From contig JADKHG010000002.1 of the NCBI GenBank assembly GCA_016721875.1, positions 372,001 to 436,000 on the forward strand: a stretch of DNA of 64,000 bases, read 5' to 3'. The notes beneath the pieces are model-generated. The model searched no databases, was not told the DNA's origin, and saw nothing but the letters and a program-made list of their open reading frames with translations. Source of the DNA: Sphingomonadales bacterium. GTDB lineage: Bacteria > Pseudomonadota > Alphaproteobacteria > Sphingomonadales > Sphingomonadaceae. A program made the translations under genes and the position numbers. Positions 46,952 to 56,824 of this stretch are shown one piece after another; within the stretch, counting starts at the first letter, position 1; each line of letters starts with the position of its first letter.

Positions 46952-48178
46952 ATGACGGAATGTCAGCCCATGGAACATGATGTCGTAATCGTTGGCGGCG
47001 GTCCGGCGGGGATGATGGCGGGTTTGCTGTTCGCTCGCGCTGGGATCGACACGTTGGTGCTCGAAAAGCATGCCGATTTCTTTCGCGATTTTCGCGGTGA
47101 TACCGTTCACCCTTCAACGATGGAAATCCTGAACGAGCTGGGGATGCTGAATCGCTTTCTGAAACGGCCCCATAGCCGCATTGATCAGGCCGAATTGAAC
47201 TTTGCCGGGCAGGCTTTGACAATCGGCGACCTGCGGTTTCTGAAAACTCCGGCACCATTTATTGCGATGATGCCGCAATGGGATTTCCTCGATTTTCTGC
47301 GAGACGAGGCGGAGATTTTTCCGGCCTTTCATTTGTCAATGACAGCGCCAGTCGAGGCGCTGGTCGAAGATGGCGGTCGCGTAATTGGCGTTAGCTTGGC
47401 CAATGGGCAGACGGTCAACGCGCGCAAGCTGGTAATCATGGCAGATGGACGGGATTCGCTGGTGCGCCGAGCGGCTTTGCTGCCTTTGACCATATTAGGT
47501 GCGCCGATGGATATTTTCTGGTTCGCGGTCCCGAAAGTACCAGACAATGAAGGGAGGCTGCGTGGTTCGTTCGACACCGGACGCATTCTTGTACAGATCG
47601 ATCGTGGCGATTATTGGCAATGCGCTTTTGCAATTTCCAAGGGAAGTGCTGCAATTTGGCGGAGCAAGGGTGTCGCCGCTATCCGGGCGGAAGTCGAACA
47701 GACCGCACCGGAATTGGGGCCGCTCGACACGGTGCTGACTGACATCGATCAGTTCAAACTGCTCTCGGTTGCGCTTGATCGGCTGGACTGCTGGCACCGG
47801 CCAGGTTTGCTAGCGATTGGCGACGCCGCGCATGCCATGTCACCCATTGGCGGCATCGGTATCAATCTGGCGATTCAGGATGCTGTGGCTGCGGCGAATA
47901 TTCTTGCCGAACCGCTGCGCACATCGGCGCATGTCGATCGCCTGCTGGGCAAGGTGGAAAAACGGCGGCTATTCCCAACTCGGATTATTCAGGCCGGGCA
48001 GAAACTGGCGCAGGATAATGTCATCAGTACGCTTTTGGGTTCGCAAAAGCGGTTCACAAGACCTCCGCTCGCGCTGCGCCTGCTCAACCGCTTTCCGATG
48101 CTCCGGCGGATCCCGGGCCGGATTATCGGCCTTGGTATCCGCCGCGAACATGTGCATTCGCCAGCAATTGCGCAGTAA
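46952..48178 (+). CDS. FAD-dependent monooxygenase/oxidoreductase (PHBH fold)
   Basis: This 408-residue flavoprotein has the dinucleotide motif VVIVGGGPAGMMAGLLFARAG, the DG motif (VIMADGRDSLVRRAA) and the GD motif (LLAIGDAAHAMSPIGGIGINLAIQDA), the usual set of the p-hydroxybenzoate hydroxylase fold. Members hydroxylate aromatic compounds; related ones act in ubiquinone synthesis, but the divergent substrate pocket gives no clear choice. It may start at 46952 or at the inner ATG 46970 (MEHDVVIVGGG). It ends directly against the icd stop (convergent). Confidence 0.88.
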   Translation: MTECQPMEHDVVIVGGGPAGMMAGLLFARAGIDTLVLEKHADFFRDFRGDTVHPSTMEILNELGMLNRFLKRPHSRIDQAELNFAGQALTIGDLRFLKTPAPFIAMMPQWDFLDFLRDEAEIFPAFHLSMTAPVEALVEDGGRVIGVSLANGQTVNARKLVIMADGRDSLVRRAALLPLTILGAPMDIFWFAVPKVPDNEGRLRGSFDTGRILVQIDRGDYWQCAFAISKGSAAIWRSKGVAAIRAEVEQTAPELGPLDTVLTDIDQFKLLSVALDRLDCWHRPGLLAIGDAAHAMSPIGGIGINLAIQDAVAAANILAEPLRTSAHVDRLLGKVEKRRLFPTRIIQAGQKLAQDNVISTLLGSQKRFTRPPLALRLLNRFPMLRRIPGRIIGLGIRREHVHSPAIAQ

Positions 48179-49399
48179 TTACTGCCAGTTTGCCATTTTT
48201 GTTTCGAGATTGGCGCGAACCGCTTCGAAAAACTGCTCGGTGGTCATCCACGCCTGATCGGGGCCGATCAAGATCGCCAGATCCTTGGTCATCGCGCCGC
48301 TTTCCACAGTTTCGATGCAGACCTTTTCAAGCGTTTCGGCAAAGCGTGTCACATCAGGCGTATCATCGAACTTGCCACGGAATTTAAGACCGCCGGTCCA
48401 TGCAAAGATCGACGCAATCGGATTGGTCGAGGTGGCTTTGCCAGCCTGATGCTGGCGATAGTGACGGGTGACCGTACCGTGCGCAGCCTCGGCCTCGACG
48501 GTCTTGCCATCCGGGGTCATCAGGATCGAGGTCATCAAGCCGAGCGAGCCAAAGCCCTGCGCAACCTGATCCGACTGCACGTCGCCGTCGTAATTCTTGC
48601 AAGCCCAGACGAACTTGCCGCTCCATTTCAAAGCCGAGGCAACCATGTCGTCTATCAGGCGGTGTTCGTAAACGATGTTGGCGGCCTTGAATTTTTCGGC
48701 ATAGCCTTCAGTGTCGAATACTTCCTGAAACAGATCCTTGAACCGGCCGTCATAGGCCTTTAGGATGGTGTTCTTGGTTGACAGGTAAACCGGCCAGCCG
48801 AGATTGAGGCCATAGTTCAATGACGCGCGGGCGAAATCGCGGATCGAATCGTCCAGATTGTACATCGCCATAGCAACACCGCTGCTCGGGAATTTGAAGA
48901 CTTCAAGGTCGATATCCTTGCCGTCGTCGCCATTGAACACCAGCCGCAGCGTGCCGGGGCCGGGGATCAGCGTGTCGGTTGCTTTATATTGGTCGCCGAA
49001 AGCGTGACGGCCAACGACAATCGGATCGGTCCAGCCAGGGATCAGGCGGGGGACGTTTTCGATGACAATCGGTTCGCGGAAGACAACGCCGCCCAAAATG
49101 TTGCGGATCGTGCCGTTGGGCGACTTCCACATTTTCTTAAGCTTGAATTCTTCAACGCGCGCTTCGTCGGGGGTGATCGTGGCGCATTTACGCCAACGCC
49201 ATATTGCTTGATCGCGTTGGCGGCATCGACGGTGATCTTGTCATTGGTCGCGTCACGCGCTTCTACGCCAAGGTCATAATATTTCAGGTCGATATCGAGA
49301 TAAGGCTTTATCAGGCGTTCGCGGATCCATTCCCATATGATGCGGGTCATTTCGTCGCCATCAAGTTCGACGACGGGGTTTTTTCATGATTTTTGCCAT
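48179..49399 (-). CDS. icd: NADP-dependent isocitrate dehydrogenase, two frameshifts
   Basis: Icd oxidises isocitrate to 2-oxoglutarate in the citric acid cycle. The usual N terminus is split. An ATG at 49399 opens MAKIMK, and removing one base of the T6 run (49379-49384, plus strand) reads NPVVELDGDEMTRIIWEW. A base missing from TTT at 49187-49189 then joins QYGVGVK to CATITPDEARVEEFKLKKMWKS. The remainder (SPNGTIRN, KRFDGRFKDLFQEV-like segments, AHGTVTRHY) is continuous. Restored length is 406 residues, normal for the monomer of the eukaryotic-like homodimeric group. The long gene-free stretch upstream may hold its promoter. Confidence 0.95.
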
Positions 49400-49919
49400 G
49401 AGAGCGCTGCTTTCCTGCGGAAGTTTTTACCTGTTTCGTCGAGCGCCATAGCAAGATTTTGCGGATGAGCAAGATTATGTGAACCCTACTTTCGTCTCAA
49501 TAGCTATGGCTGGCGGCGGTTTGGCATGTCCATGCCTTCGCGCCATTAAGTGATCACGTTTCAAATCGGAAAAGCCACTAATTCTACACTCGAAAATGTG
49601 ACTAGCGCTGCGAAAACGGCAACAACGCAGGTGTTTTGTTCTGGATCGAAGCGTTGGTTGCAGGGTGTCGAAAATTTCTTGCCATCGCGCAAAGCACTTT
49701 CTTGCGTCTATGGACGTCTAAGTCGCTACGCAGCAGAAAAATTCGGCTGCCAGCTAATCAATCTATTTCGTCCATGCGCTGCCTTGCTTTTGCTGACGAA
49801 ACGATTGACTGGTCAAGATTTGACCCATGATCATTTTGGCGGTCGGATTGTCAGTGTTGGCAGCGGGGGAGTTGTGTCATTTTACGGGAAGCGGCCTTTG
49901 TTTACTTGGCACTCCAAAT
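49400..49919. other. Gene-free stretch upstream of icd
   Basis: About 520 bases lie between the icd start and the stop of the 2OG oxygenase gene. An open frame on the plus strand (49550-50122) runs into the oxygenase gene antisense and shows no conserved motif or good ribosome site. The sequence looks more AT-rich than its surroundings. I see no tRNA, hairpin with a T-run or repeat. It probably contains the icd promoter; the rest is unexplained. Confidence 0.4.
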
Positions 49920-50532
49920 TCACGAAACAATCTTTGGCAGGTCGCGATCATACCAACAACTTACCGAAAAGCGGGAATTGGCGAATGCGCCGTCAGGAAC
50001 AGAGACGGGCAGCACCTCGTGCATTACAAAAGACGGAAACGCGACCAACCGGTTGTCGCTTGGTTCAACCAATAATGGCTGACTGTTGTCGAACGGAAAT
50101 ATTCGTAATTCACCACCTTTGAATAGCCGGGGTTGGCGATGTAAATAATAGACCGCAGTCACGATCCGGTCCCGATTTGCGGCAGTCCGGTCGTTGCCGA
50201 CAAAACTGTCGCGATGCGGGCTGAAGAAATCACCATCGCCATGTGCCGCGAGCCGGATTTCGATATTTGCCAGATCAAATGGCGGCACGCCCACAGCGGC
50301 GCAGATCTCGCCGAATGCTGCACGCAATGCTGAACGAAAGGCTGGCAAATGTTCACCGAGCCGGTCGTCGGAAAGCTGACCTTTGCGACTTTCGGGGCAA
50401 TAGGAAGTTTGTCCGTTTGCAATGATTTTCCCTGGTCTGAAATCACGCACCCCTAACACATGCGTTAGCAGACGACGATGTACGGCTTCGGGAAGGAAAT
50501 TATCAGCAATATAATGGGGACGGAGGCCACAT
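49920..50532 (-). CDS. 2-oxoglutarate/Fe(II)-dependent oxygenase (prolyl-4-hydroxylase type)
   Basis: The C-terminal half carries the iron and 2OG ligands: HRD in FSPHRDSFVGN, a His in FPSFVMHEVLPV and an Arg in NSRFSVSCW. The continuous frame begins at GTG 50459 and looks truncated. An ATG at 50530-50532 would start MWPPS and, after removing one base of the GGGG run (50516-50519), read HYIADNFLPEAVHRRLLTHV, which is the expected N-terminal helix. The restored protein is 203 residues. It may hydroxylate a protein or small molecule; no partner is indicated. Confidence 0.75.
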
Positions 50533-50625
50533 GGCTATAATGACCGAAGCGTCAGGATTTTGCAAATTGCCTGATCGTAACCCAAAGGTTGTAACATCGC
50601 GCAACCACCTCTACATAGCGCCACC

Positions 50626-51360
50626 ATGAAAAAACAAGAATTGACCAACCGCGGTGACGGGGTCGCAAAATGGGCATTTCCGCCTGTCCACCCCGAGGGT
50701 CGCAAATTCGGGCTGATTGCCGGGGCGCTGTGCGTCTTCTTCGCCTTCATGGCTTGGGAAACACTGGCTTGGCCGATGGCAGCAATCACTGCATGGACGC
50801 TTGCCTTTTTCCGTGACCCTGCGCGCACTACACCACAGGATGATCGGTTCGTCGTGGCCCCTGCAGATGGGCTGGTAACGTTGATTCAGGACGTGCTGCC
50901 GCCGCCGGAATTGTCGGGGCCTGCTGGTTTGGGCAATGCACCGATGACGCGGGTGTCGATTTTCATGAGCGTGTTCGACGTTCATATCAATCGCGCGCCC
51001 ATTCGCGGCACGATCACCCGTATCGCCTATATTGCCGGCAAGTTCCTCAATGCTGACCTCGACAAGGCAAGCGAGGATAATGAACGCCAGCATTTCCTTG
51101 TCGAACGAGGCGATGGCGTAAAGATTGGCTTTACCCAGATTGCCGGGCTGGTCGCGCGCAGGATCATTTCATTCAAAAAAGAAGGCGATGCCGTCAACGT
51201 AGGCGACCGGGTCGGTTTGATCCGTTTCGGCAGCCGCGTCGATGTTTATCTACCTGCAGGTACCGCCCCGCAGATCATTAAGGGGCAGCGTTGCGTTGCC
51301 GGTGAAACGATCATTGCGACGTTGGGGGTCGATCAGGACCTGTTGGCAATCGCCCATTGA
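50626..51360 (+). CDS. psd: Phosphatidylserine decarboxylase proenzyme
   Basis: Psd converts phosphatidylserine to phosphatidylethanolamine after self-cleavage to a pyruvoyl enzyme. The 244-residue protein has an N-terminal membrane segment (FGLIAGALCVFFAFMAWETLAWPM), the VVAPADGLVTLI block and MTRVSIFMSVFDVHINRAP, and the cleavage site FGSRVDVYLP with Gly202-Ser203. This is the short bacterial/archaetidylserine decarboxylase-like form. Its end overlaps the pssA start. Confidence 0.95.
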   Translation: MKKQELTNRGDGVAKWAFPPVHPEGRKFGLIAGALCVFFAFMAWETLAWPMAAITAWTLAFFRDPARTTPQDDRFVVAPADGLVTLIQDVLPPPELSGPAGLGNAPMTRVSIFMSVFDVHINRAPIRGTITRIAYIAGKFLNADLDKASEDNERQHFLVERGDGVKIGFTQIAGLVARRIISFKKEGDAVNVGDRVGLIRFGSRVDVYLPAGTAPQIIKGQRCVAGETIIATLGVDQDLLAIAH

Positions 51361-52161
51361 CAGCGGGCAGCGCTCGCCCGAAACCCGCGAATATGGAAAA
51401 ATATCAGCGCCCCGGAATAACGCTCCGCGCCATCGCCCCCAATGCAGTGACCGCAATGGCATTTTGCACCGGTCTGTCAGGTGCGTGGTTCGCGATGCAG
51501 GGGCGGTGGGAAGCGGCACTGGCGGCGATTGTCGGCGCGGGCGTGCTCGACGGTATGGATGGTCGCATAGCGCGGATGCTGAAGGGGGAGAGCCGTTTTG
51601 GCGCCGAACTTTGATTCGTTGTCAGATGTCACCGCCTTTGGCGTAACTCCCGCGCTGGTGCTGTATATGTGGGCGTTACAGCATATGCCGCGCTTCGGCT
51701 GGACGATCTGCATCTTCTTCGCATTGTGCATGGCGTTGCGGCTTGCGCGTTTCAACGCCCGGATTGATGTCGAGGATCAGCCGCATAAGTCCGCAGGGTT
51801 CAACACCGGGGTCCCGGCTCCGGCGGGGGCAGGGCTGTCGCTGCTGCCACTGATCATCTGGCTTGAGACCGGCTGGGAGCCGATCCGCCATTATTCGGTG
51901 GTCGGGCCGTGGATGCTGTGCGTTGCGTTGCTCATGGTATCGAGCCTTGCGACCTTCAGTTGGAAATCAATCCGCATACCGGCGGGGATGCGTTTTCTGG
52001 CGCTGGTTGCGATTGCGGGATTTGCGGCGGCGCTGGTCGCAGCACCGCTGATCACCCTGATTGCCATTTGTGTCGTCTACATCGCGCTGATCCCTTTCAG
52101 CATGATGCGCTATGGCAAGGTGAAGCGTTCAAGGCGAACAGTCACATCCGACGGTGCTTGA
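51357..52161 (+). CDS. pssA: Phosphatidylserine synthase, one frameshift
   Basis: PssA (CDP-diacylglycerol-serine O-phosphatidyltransferase) makes the substrate of Psd. The CDP-alcohol phosphatidyltransferase motif DGMDGRIAR with catalytic Asp residues is in the first frame, the membrane segments that follow are in the second. One extra T in TTT at 51610-51612 breaks it; without it the join reads RFGAELDSLSDVTAFGVTPAL, which contains the rest of the motif. The length is about 267 residues. The start may be TTG 51357 (overlapping psd) or ATG 51393. Confidence 0.93.
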
Positions 52162-52211
52162 CCTCTGGCCACCATCGGCTATGTTCTTTTTTCGTTCCTG
52201 AGGTTTAAGGA

Positions 52212-53558
52212 GTGGTTTTGGAACCGCTGATCATCGCGCTTATTGTATTGGTTACCCTACTTGCCGGGCTTGGCCTCGGCTGGCTGATGGGGGGTAAGGC
52301 GGCGCGGGCTGGTGCTGAAACCACCGTGCATTTGCGCGCTATGCTTGATGAGGTTGTGGTCGAACGCGACAGCGCACGTGACCGGCTTGCGCGGATCGAA
52401 ACCTCGCTGGAAGAACGCGAGCGCAGCTTTGATGATCAGGTGCAAGTACTCAGCCAGGCGAAGGAAATGCTCTCTGCCCAATTTGGCGAGATCGGGCAGA
52501 AATTGCTCGGCGAAGCGCAGGCCGCCTTTTTGCAGCGTGCCGACGAACGGTTTAATCAAGCGGGCGAAAAGAATGAAGAACGGTTGAAACAGTTGCTGGC
52601 CCCGGTGGGTGAGCGGCTGAAGGCCTATGAGGATCAGGTCGGCAAGATCGAAAAGGACCGCACCGAAGCCTATGGTGCGCTGACCGGATTGATCGACCAG
52701 ATGCGAGCAGGGCAGGAGCGGGTGCAAACCGAAGCGGCGCGGCTGGTCAATTCGCTGCGCAACGCCCCCAAGGCGCGCGGACGCTGGGGCGAGCAACAGC
52801 TCAAAAATGTCCTCGAAAGCTGCGGCCTTTCCGAACATGTCGATTTCGTCACCGAGCAAAGTGTGAATGTTGAGGATGGGCGGCTTCGGCCCGATGCCAT
52901 CATCCGCATTCCCGGCGGTCGCAGTCTGGTGATCGACGCCAAGGTGTCGTTGAATGACTATCAGGACGGCTTCAACGCAGACGACGACGATGTCCGCGAA
53001 CTTGCGATGACGCGTCACACGGCGTCGATGAAGAACCATGTCGAGGGGCTTTCGCGCAAGGCCTATTGGGACCAATTCGACGACGCGCCTGACTATGTGA
53101 TCATGTTCGTACCGGGCGAGCATTTTCTGGCCGCGGCTCTCGAACACGAACCCGCCTTGTGGGATCTGGCGTTTGAAAAGCGCGTGTTGTTGGCGACACC
53201 AACCAACCTTGTAGCAATAGCTCGCACTGTTGCCAGCGTCTGGCGGCAAGAGGGGCTGGCGCGCGAAGCCAAGCAAATCGGCGCTTTGGGCAAGGAAATG
53301 TATGACCGGATTGCGGTTGCAGCCGGGCATCTGAAATCGGTCGGATCGGGGCTTTCGAGCGCAGTCAATAATTACAACAAATTTGTCGGCAGCTTTGAAC
53401 GCAATGTCATGTCGACCGGCCGAAAATTTGCCGAACTCAACATTGAAACCGGCAAGCGCGAGCTTGAGGATGTGCCGCTGGTCGAGGCTTTGCCGCGCTA
53501 TTCAAGCGAGGTCGAGCAGGAGCTGATTACTTCGCCCGAACCGTCCGGAGAAGACTGA
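52212..53558 (+). CDS. rmuC: RmuC-family protein
   Basis: RmuC proteins limit DNA rearrangement between inverted repeats and carry a nuclease-like fold. The 448-residue protein has an N-terminal membrane anchor (IIALIVLVTLLAGLGLGWLMGG), a coiled coil (about 35-165) and the RmuC core: KARGRWGEQQLKNVLES, the LVIDAKVSLNDYQ motif with Asp and Lys of the restriction-like fold and YVIMFVPGEHF. The start is GTG 52212, with AAGGAG directly upstream. Confidence 0.93.
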   Translation: MVLEPLIIALIVLVTLLAGLGLGWLMGGKAARAGAETTVHLRAMLDEVVVERDSARDRLARIETSLEERERSFDDQVQVLSQAKEMLSAQFGEIGQKLLGEAQAAFLQRADERFNQAGEKNEERLKQLLAPVGERLKAYEDQVGKIEKDRTEAYGALTGLIDQMRAGQERVQTEAARLVNSLRNAPKARGRWGEQQLKNVLESCGLSEHVDFVTEQSVNVEDGRLRPDAIIRIPGGRSLVIDAKVSLNDYQDGFNADDDDVRELAMTRHTASMKNHVEGLSRKAYWDQFDDAPDYVIMFVPGEHFLAAALEHEPALWDLAFEKRVLLATPTNLVAIARTVASVWRQEGLAREAKQIGALGKEMYDRIAVAAGHLKSVGSGLSSAVNNYNKFVGSFERNVMSTGRKFAELNIETGKRELEDVPLVEALPRYSSEVEQELITSPEPSGED

Positions 53559-53560
53559 TC

Positions 53561-54285
53561 TTAATTTGCGATTTGCTCGACATCGATCGGGTCGAAAACC
53601 ACCGTGACACCGCTTGCCGATGTCCACACCAATTGATCTGCCTTGGTCATCGATATTTGCAACTTTTCCGAGAGTAAATTGGTGAATTTCAGCTCCTGTG
53701 TGCCGCGCGGTCCGTCGCATGCCATTTTGGTCGATATGGCTGGGCCAAACCCAAGCTCGGTGCCTTTGATGCTATAGCTCGCGCCAAGCCGGTTACAGCC
53801 TGCGCTTCCTGACAGTCGCCCATTTTCAAAGGCGAATATCGCATTCCAGTCTTTTGGGATGGCAGCGCTATCCAGCGAAACCAGCCGCCAACTGGTTCCA
53901 TCAAGGCTGGATGGTGGCATTAATCCGCCGCCGCAACCAAGGAACGTGGCACCCTGCATTCTCAACTCCACCTTATGCTGATAGGCAATATCGCTCATCC
54001 CGTCGCTGCATGCCGCATATACGATATCAAGTGTCAGGCGCTTGCTTTCATAGTGCATGCCATTGGTGGCCGAAGCGGATTTGACGCCGGTTTCAGTGAA
54101 TTCACCCATAGCCAGCGATTTGAATTCCAGCTTGCCGCCGTCAATTTTTATTGCCCAAAAGGCTCGGTCCCTGCCGCGTAGTAGGGCATGCCATCGGGCT
54201 GAGTGTCAGGGTTCGCGACCGTCTGACAGCCAGCAAGTGCGAGCAGGCAGGTCGCCAACAACGGAAATTTGGGAATTTTGTTCAT
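53561..54285 (-). CDS. META-domain (HslJ-like) lipoprotein, frameshifted
   Basis: A lipoprotein signal ending LALAGC (Cys20) starts at 54285, and the frame breaks at the AAAA run (54157-54160, plus strand). With one more base it reads GTEPFWAIKIDGGKLEFKSLA and joins a second frame. That frame holds a COG3650-like segment (TLDIVYAACSDGMSD) and the META domain (GTSWRLVSLDSAAI through GSAGCNRLGASYSIKG and AISTKMAC). The restored length is 241 residues. Proteins of this type are envelope-associated and of unclear function. Confidence 0.8.
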
Positions 54286-54368
54286 CGCAGCAAAGTAGCG
54301 GTTTGAAACCAAACCGCAAATGAACGGCGGCAACTACAATGTACTGGTTCCGATTTTGTGCAGGGTGA

Positions 54369-55172
54369 CTATGTGCGCCGGAACTGGTTCAGCACCTCAT
54401 AGGCCATTACCGCTGTTGCAACCGCCGCGTTCAGGCTGTCAGCCTTGCCGCGCATTGGCATTTTGACCAACAGGTCACATTCCGCCGCATAATCCGCTGG
54501 CATGCCCTGGGCCTCGTTGCCGGTCAGGATGAAGCAGGGGGATTGATAGCTGGGGTCCTGATAGTCCAATTCGGTTTGCAGGCTGGTACCCACAAGCTGC
54601 CCCGGCCCTCCACGCAACCATTCGACAAATTCTGCCCAGCGGCATTGCACGATTTTTTGCGTGAAAATTGCACCCATGCTCGCACGCACAGCCTCGACCG
54701 AGAAGGGGTCGGTACAGTCGTCGATCAGGATAAGTCCGCCAGCACCGACCGCGTCGCCGGTACGCAGCATCGTCCCCAGATTTCCCGGATCGCGCATCGC
54801 CTGCGCCACAAGCCAGATTGGTGCAGCGTTGCGGTCGATGTCGGAAAGCGCGGTTGGATGTTCGTGGTACACGCCGATAACGGTCTGCGCATTGTCCTTG
54901 CCGGACAATTTGGACAATATGTCGGCGCTGGTTTCGATAACATCGCCGCCAGCCGTGAGCACTTCGCCCTCGAGCACTATTTCCAGGCTATGAGCATCGC
55001 GATCGGCGCAGCGGAACAGCATTTCGGGCAGGAAACCGGCCTCGCGCGCCTCGGTCATAATCCGCAGCCCTTCGGCGAGAAACAGCCCTTCGCGCTTGCG
55101 GTGCTTTTTCTCACGCAGAGAACGAACCTGCTTGACCAGCGGGTTGGAAAATCCGGTGATTTCGCGGCGCAT
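54369..55172 (-). CDS. SpoU-family RNA 2'-O-methyltransferase
   Basis: The 267-residue protein belongs to the SpoU/TrmH class with a deep trefoil knot. The N-terminal substrate-binding domain (NPLVKQVRSLREKKHRKREGLFLAEG) is followed by the catalytic core: AQAMRDPGNLGTMLRTGDA, then the SAM-binding end LVKMPMRGKADSLNAAVATAV. It methylates ribose in rRNA or tRNA; the exact site is unknown. It is downstream of the PTS genes on the same strand but separated by about 12 bases, so it may share their transcript. Confidence 0.9.
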   Translation of the reverse strand: MRREITGFSNPLVKQVRSLREKKHRKREGLFLAEGLRIMTEAREAGFLPEMLFRCADRDAHSLEIVLEGEVLTAGGDVIETSADILSKLSGKDNAQTVIGVYHEHPTALSDIDRNAAPIWLVAQAMRDPGNLGTMLRTGDAVGAGGLILIDDCTDPFSVEAVRASMGAIFTQKIVQCRWAEFVEWLRGGPGQLVGTSLQTELDYQDPSYQSPCFILTGNEAQGMPADYAAECDLLVKMPMRGKADSLNAAVATAVMAYEVLNQFRRT

Positions 55173-55184
55173 GGCGCTTTGCCG

Positions 55185-55463
55185 TCAGTCTTCGCCGAAG
55201 CCGTCGGTGACCAGCCCCGCCAGTTTCTCCAACGCCATGTCGGCTTCGTTGCCCTCGACATGGATGGTGATTTCGCTGCCCTTCGCCGCACCCAGCATCA
55301 TCAACCCCATAATCGATGATCCGGTGACATTCTGACCATCCTTTTCGACCTCGACTGACAGTCCTTCGGGCAGGCGGCTGACGAAGGTTACGAATTTGGC
55401 GCTGGCGCGGGCGTGCAACCCCTTTTGGTTGACGATGGTCACGGTGCGGCTCGATCGGCTCAT
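55185..55463 (-). CDS. ptsH: Phosphocarrier protein HPr
   Basis: HPr carries phosphate from enzyme I to EIIA. The 92-residue protein has His17 in the active-site motif KGLHARA, and a regulatory Ser50 in SSIMGLMML, the site phosphorylated by HPr kinase in other bacteria. The gene overlaps the EIIA gene by 4 bases (ATGA). Enzyme I is not in the window. Confidence 0.95.
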   Translation of the reverse strand: MSRSSRTVTIVNQKGLHARASAKFVTFVSRLPEGLSVEVEKDGQNVTGSSIMGLMMLGAAKGSEITIHVEGNEADMALEKLAGLVTDGFGED

Positions 55464-55864
55464 TTCTGCGTCTCCAGCAATTCCGACGCCACGCTGATAT
55501 ATTTACGCCCAGCATCGCGCGCAGCGAGCACGGCTTCCTTCACCGGCATGACCTTGCGTGCACTTTCCAGCCGGATAAGCATTGGCAGATTGACCCCAGC
55601 GATCACTTCGATCTTCCCGGCATCGAGAAAGGAAATGGCAAGGTTGGAAGGCGTGCCGCCAAACAGGTCGGTCAGGATAACCACCCCGTCGCCGGTCTCA
55701 ACTTGCTTAATTGCGGACGCTATCTCGCGGCGGCGCTCTTCCATATTGTCGCGCGGTCCGATCGAAATCGTCGCTATCTGCTTTTGCGGACCGACGACAT
55801 GTTCCATGGCGAGCAGGAATTCCTGCGCCAAAGTGCCGTGGGTTACCAATATCAATCCGATCAT
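55460..55864 (-). CDS. PTS EIIA component, mannose family
   Basis: The 134-residue protein has the fold and His9 (VTHG) of mannose-type EIIA, with the conserved DLFGGTPSNLA segment and the later GVNLPML block. No EIIB, EIIC or EIID genes are adjacent, so this is the regulatory phosphorelay found in many alphaproteobacteria and not a sugar transporter. It lies 18 bases after rapZ. Confidence 0.93.
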   Translation of the reverse strand: MIGLILVTHGTLAQEFLLAMEHVVGPQKQIATISIGPRDNMEERRREIASAIKQVETGDGVVILTDLFGGTPSNLAISFLDAGKIEVIAGVNLPMLIRLESARKVMPVKEAVLAARDAGRKYISVASELLETQK

Positions 55865-55882
55865 GCGTCCCGTTGCCCCGAA

Positions 55883-56824
55883 TCAACTGTAATTTGCTTG
55901 CGCATTATCATGTCCCTGCCGTTCGAGCGCATCAATCGGTCGCGAGTTCAGGTTGCGGTGCGATATTGCAGGCGAATAACCAGCCTCGCGCAACAGCTTC
56001 CCGAACTGCTCCGTGACATGCACTGAGCGATGGCGCCCGCCCGTACAACCAAATGCGACGGTAACATAGGCCTTTCCTTGCGCATCATATCGCGGCAACA
56101 AAAAGATCAGCAGGTCATAGATTTTCTGGATCGCTTCGGCATAGGCGGGGTCTGCCTCGATAAAGGCCGACACATCGGCTTCGAGCCCGGTTTTCGGGCG
56201 CAGTTCGGCATCCCAATGCGGGTTGCGCAAGAAGCGCATGTCAAAAACCAGATCGGCATTGTGCGGCATCCCGCGCGAAAAACCAAAACTGGTCAGCGAC
56301 ACTGTCATGGTACCGCTTGGCATGCGGAAGCGACGGCGGATGTCGGCTTGCAAGTCACTTGCGGACATCCTGCTGGTGTCGATCACGACATCAGCCCATC
56401 GTCGTAGAGGCTCCATCAGCGCGCGTTCCTGCGCGATGCCATCAATCGCGGGGCGGTCCTGTGCCAGCGGATGCCGCCGCCGCGTTTCGGAATAGCGCCT
56501 CTCGATTTCCATTCCTGCGCAATCAAGGAAAAGCATGGTGATCTGGATATCGTTGCGCTGGTGCAGCGATTTGATCTGTTCGATCAAGCGGTTGGTGTTG
56601 AAGCCGCGCGTGCGCGTGTCAAAGCCAAGCGCGAGCGGAACATCGGGCTCGTTCTTGCCCTCTGGCGAAGGCATAGCGAGCAAGGGACCGGCGAGCCGGA
56701 TGGGGAAATTGTCCACCGCTTCCCATCCCAGATCTTCCAATGTCTGCAGCGCAGTGGTTTTTCCAGCGCCCGACAGCCCTGTTACAAGCAGGACCTTTTT
56801 GATGCCGGGTTGATTGCTGTTCAT
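55883..56824 (-). CDS. rapZ: RapZ-family nucleotide-binding protein
   Basis: RapZ-family proteins (YvcJ group) bind nucleotides and RNA; in enterobacteria RapZ directs RNase E to GlmZ RNA, which is unknown here. The P-loop GLSGAGKT is at residues 16-23, with a Walker B-like FLDC segment and the C-terminal FGCTGGRHRSVHVTEQF motif. I start it at ATG 56824, overlapping the hprK stop by one base; a longer frame is antiparallel to nothing and unneeded. The length is 313 residues. Confidence 0.92.
   Translation of the reverse strand: MNSNQPGIKKVLLVTGLSGAGKTTALQTLEDLGWEAVDNFPIRLAGPLLAMPSPEGKNEPDVPLALGFDTRTRGFNTNRLIEQIKSLHQRNDIQITMLFLDCAGMEIERRYSETRRRHPLAQDRPAIDGIAQERALMEPLRRWADVVIDTSRMSASDLQADIRRRFRMPSGTMTVSLTSFGFSRGMPHNADLVFDMRFLRNPHWDAELRPKTGLEADVSAFIEADPAYAEAIQKIYDLLIFLLPRYDAQGKAYVTVAFGCTGGRHRSVHVTEQFGKLLREAGYSPAISHRNLNSRPIDALERQGHDNAQANYS

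Noticed and set aside
49550..50122. 190-residue plus-strand frame
   Set aside because: Its second half is antisense to the 2OG oxygenase, and the first half has no conserved motif or ribosome site.
51229..51234. Psd lacks the classical LGST cleavage motif
   Set aside because: FGSR is the usual form in the short alphaproteobacterial and archaetidylserine decarboxylase-like group, so it is not a defect.
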